Assembly: GCF_000374365.1 (NCBI RefSeq)
Contig: NZ_KB894124.1
Location: forward strand, 54,554 to 118,553
Reading direction: 5' to 3'
DNA length: 64,000 nucleotides
Source: Bacteroides gallinarum DSM 18171 = JCM 13658
GTDB lineage: Bacteria; Bacteroidota; Bacteroidia; Bacteroidales; Bacteroidaceae
The stretch's first letter is position 1. Every line of letters starts with the position of its first letter. The notes below the pieces were generated by a model that worked only from the letters and a program-made list of their open reading frames with translations, was not told the DNA's origin and ran no database searches. The position numbers were made by a program, and so were the translations under genes. Shown one piece after another: positions 62,968-64,000 of the stretch.

Positions 62968-63033
62968 GGCGGGTGTATCCGGGTTCATCATTTATTCGAT
63001 ATATAGTATAACAATTAATAAAATATAGATTCT

Positions 63034-63477
63034 ATGGCAAAATCCATGACAGCAGGAAAACGTGAGAATGAAAAGAAAAGACTTGCCAAACGGGAAGAAA
63101 AAAATAAAAGGAAAGAAGAACGGAAATCCAATAAAAGCAGTTTTGACGATATGATTGCTTATGTGGACGAATATGGAATGATTACCTCGACGCCGCCCGA
63201 AGAAAATACCGGGAAGCAAGAGATTAATATAGAAGAAATAATGATTTCCACTCCCAAAAAGGAGGATGAAGTTCCGGTTATTCTACAAGGAAGAGTCGAG
63301 TACTTCAATGAGTCCAGAGGGTTCGGTTTTATCAAAGACTTTTCCGGGGTCGAGAAATACTTTTTTCATGTAAACAATGTTGTTACGGAAATCAAGGAAG
63401 GCGATACCGTTACGTTCGACCTTGAACGCGGCCCGAGAGGGATGAATGCTGTTAATATCTGCCTGGTGAAGAAATAA
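63034..63477 (+). CDS. Cold-shock-domain protein with basic N-terminal region
   Basis: A 147-residue protein. Residues ~1-36 are very basic (AGKRENEKKRLAKREEKNKR), a linker with acidic residues follows, and residues ~84-147 are a cold-shock OB fold with RNP1-like SRGFGFIKD, RNP2-like KYFFHVNNV and VTFDLERGPRG. It probably binds single-stranded nucleic acids, acting with the RRM protein and helicase encoded upstream. It is 66 bases after the helicase gene and likely co-transcribed. Confidence 0.9.
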   Translation: MAKSMTAGKRENEKKRLAKREEKNKRKEERKSNKSSFDDMIAYVDEYGMITSTPPEENTGKQEINIEEIMISTPKKEDEVPVILQGRVEYFNESRGFGFIKDFSGVEKYFFHVNNVVTEIKEGDTVTFDLERGPRGMNAVNICLVKK

Positions 63478-63494
63478 CGTGCCTTTCCGGGAAA

Positions 63495-63604
63495 ATCGTC
63501 TTGCGAGATGAATGGATTCATCTCACGGGATAAATAAATCCGTCTCATGGGAAGAATAAATTCATCCTGCGAGACGGATTATTCGATTTCGTGGGATGAA
63601 TGAA
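63495..63604. repeat. Array C: five contiguous 22-bp palindromic units
   Basis: Units start at 63495, 63517, 63539, 63561 and 63583, with 22-bp spacing and cores like TCCGTCTCATGGGA and TTCATCCTGCGAGACGGA. It has the same size and number of units as the arrays at 13229 and 25077. It lies directly after the cold-shock gene and before a transposase gene. Confidence 0.87.
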
Positions 63605-63715
63605 TAGGCTCCGGTTGCTTCATGCACGCAGTGGCTTTCCGGTTTACATCTTGGTTTACATCAGAGCCGTTAACGGGTCAACGTAAAAATCTGAGGAGTA
63701 TATCCGATAAAATCT

Positions 63716-63723
63716 TATCTTTG
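63716..63723 (+). promoter_or_regulatory. Possible -7 element for the transposase gene
   Basis: TATCTTTG, 23 bases before the transposase start. Upstream, TTTACATC occurs twice (63643-63663), possibly related to the element's end, but no terminal inverted repeat can be proved inside the window. Confidence 0.4.
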
Positions 63724-63746
63724 CCTGCAACAACAGCACAGTAATA

Positions 63747-64000
63747 ATGGAAGCTAACGGTTACCGTCTCCTTCTTCCCGAAGGGACCTTGGATTATTTC
63801 AACATTTCCGATGTAAAGGAAAGCAGTAGTGAAATCGTGATTTACCTGGAAGAGAAAAATGAGCTTCCCGGTGAGTATTCGAATGTCAAAGTGGAAAGCA
63901 AAGGCTTCTACGCTCCTGTGGTGGTTCAGGACTTCCCCGTCCGTGGCAAGCATCTTTTCCTGAATATCCGCCGTCGCCGGTGGATTTTGAAAGACGAGGG
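63747..64000 (+). mobile_element. ISAon1-type transposase N-terminal protein (3' end outside window)
   Basis: 84 codons are visible: starting MEANGYRLLLPEGTLDYFN, then DVKESSSEIVIYLEEKN, SKGFYAPVVVQDFPVRGK, and RRRRWILKDE at the edge. This is the pattern of the N-terminal protein that goes with ISAon1-like transposases in Bacteroides, where the catalytic part is a second frame. The frame is open to the window edge. Function: probably DNA-binding part of an insertion-sequence transposase. Ends of the element are not visible. Confidence 0.75.

Overview
The window looks like chromosomal DNA from a gut Bacteroides or a close relative. It carries two SusC/SusD polysaccharide utilisation loci (PULs), lipoprotein-rich secreted enzymes, and promoters of the Bacteroidota type (TTTG near -33 and TAnnTTTG near -7) in front of many genes. 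It also has a NADH-type malate dehydrogenase, a ROK glucokinase and an ISAon1-like transposase. The species cannot be fixed from the sequence alone.

Layout. 1-13.2 kb: a carbohydrate locus with a rhamnogalacturonan-acetylesterase-like protein (5' end cut off), a secreted protein of unknown function, two large GH2 enzymes, a divergent SGNH acetylesterase and one SusC/SusD pair. The esterases and GH2 enzymes suggest an acetylated pectic (RG-I-like) substrate; this is inference. 13.2-17.8 kb: a Fic protein, tRNA-Phe and tRNA-Pro, malate dehydrogenase and a CvfB-like S1 protein. 17.8-23.6 kb: a MacAB-TolC-like export operon (ATPase, two permeases, adaptor, outer-membrane channel). 23.7-33.2 kb: ROK kinase, ribosomal protein L19, a 5'-nucleotidase split into two genes, a GH3/beta-lactamase-like fusion, two envelope proteins and an aldo-keto reductase. 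33.3-49.0 kb: a beta-mannan PUL. It has an AraC regulator, GH5 and GH26 mannanases, SusC, SusD, a surface glycan-binding lipoprotein and a metallophosphoesterase. These join directly to mannosylglucose phosphorylase (GH130), a GPH-type sugar transporter and mannobiose 2-epimerase. The last three plus a GH26 reproduce the mannan pathway described in B. fragilis. 49.1-50.5 kb: aspartate kinase. 50.7-60.9 kb: a Kdp high-affinity potassium system with unusual control. 61.3-63.5 kb: an RRM protein, a DEAD-box helicase and a cold-shock-domain protein. The right edge cuts a transposase gene.

The most interesting structure is non-coding. Three intergenic regions (13.2, 25.1 and 63.5 kb) each hold five contiguous palindromic units with a 22-bp period and related sequence. 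A fourth (52.1-52.4 kb) holds ten palindromic 22-23-bp units of a different core (GRAACA...TGTTYC). The fourth array lies between an NtrC-class sigma-54 activator gene and a good -24/-12 (GG-N10-GC) promoter that precedes the kdp genes, so it may be a multi-site enhancer for kdp. The usual KdpD/KdpE pair is replaced by a KdpD N-terminal protein without a kinase, a separate HAMP-PAS histidine kinase and the NtrC-class regulator. Upstream of kdpF is an unrecognised 31-residue membrane peptide.

In the mannan locus, the part from the GH5 gene to the GH26 gene is visibly A+T-rich (about one third G+C in a sampled line), while the phosphorylase operon beside it is not. That suggests the outer-membrane module was acquired and joined to a resident catabolic operon. 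The GH5 and SusC promoters share a dyad (GATA-N6-TATC) placed 26 bp before the -7 box in both cases, probably the operator of the locus regulator.
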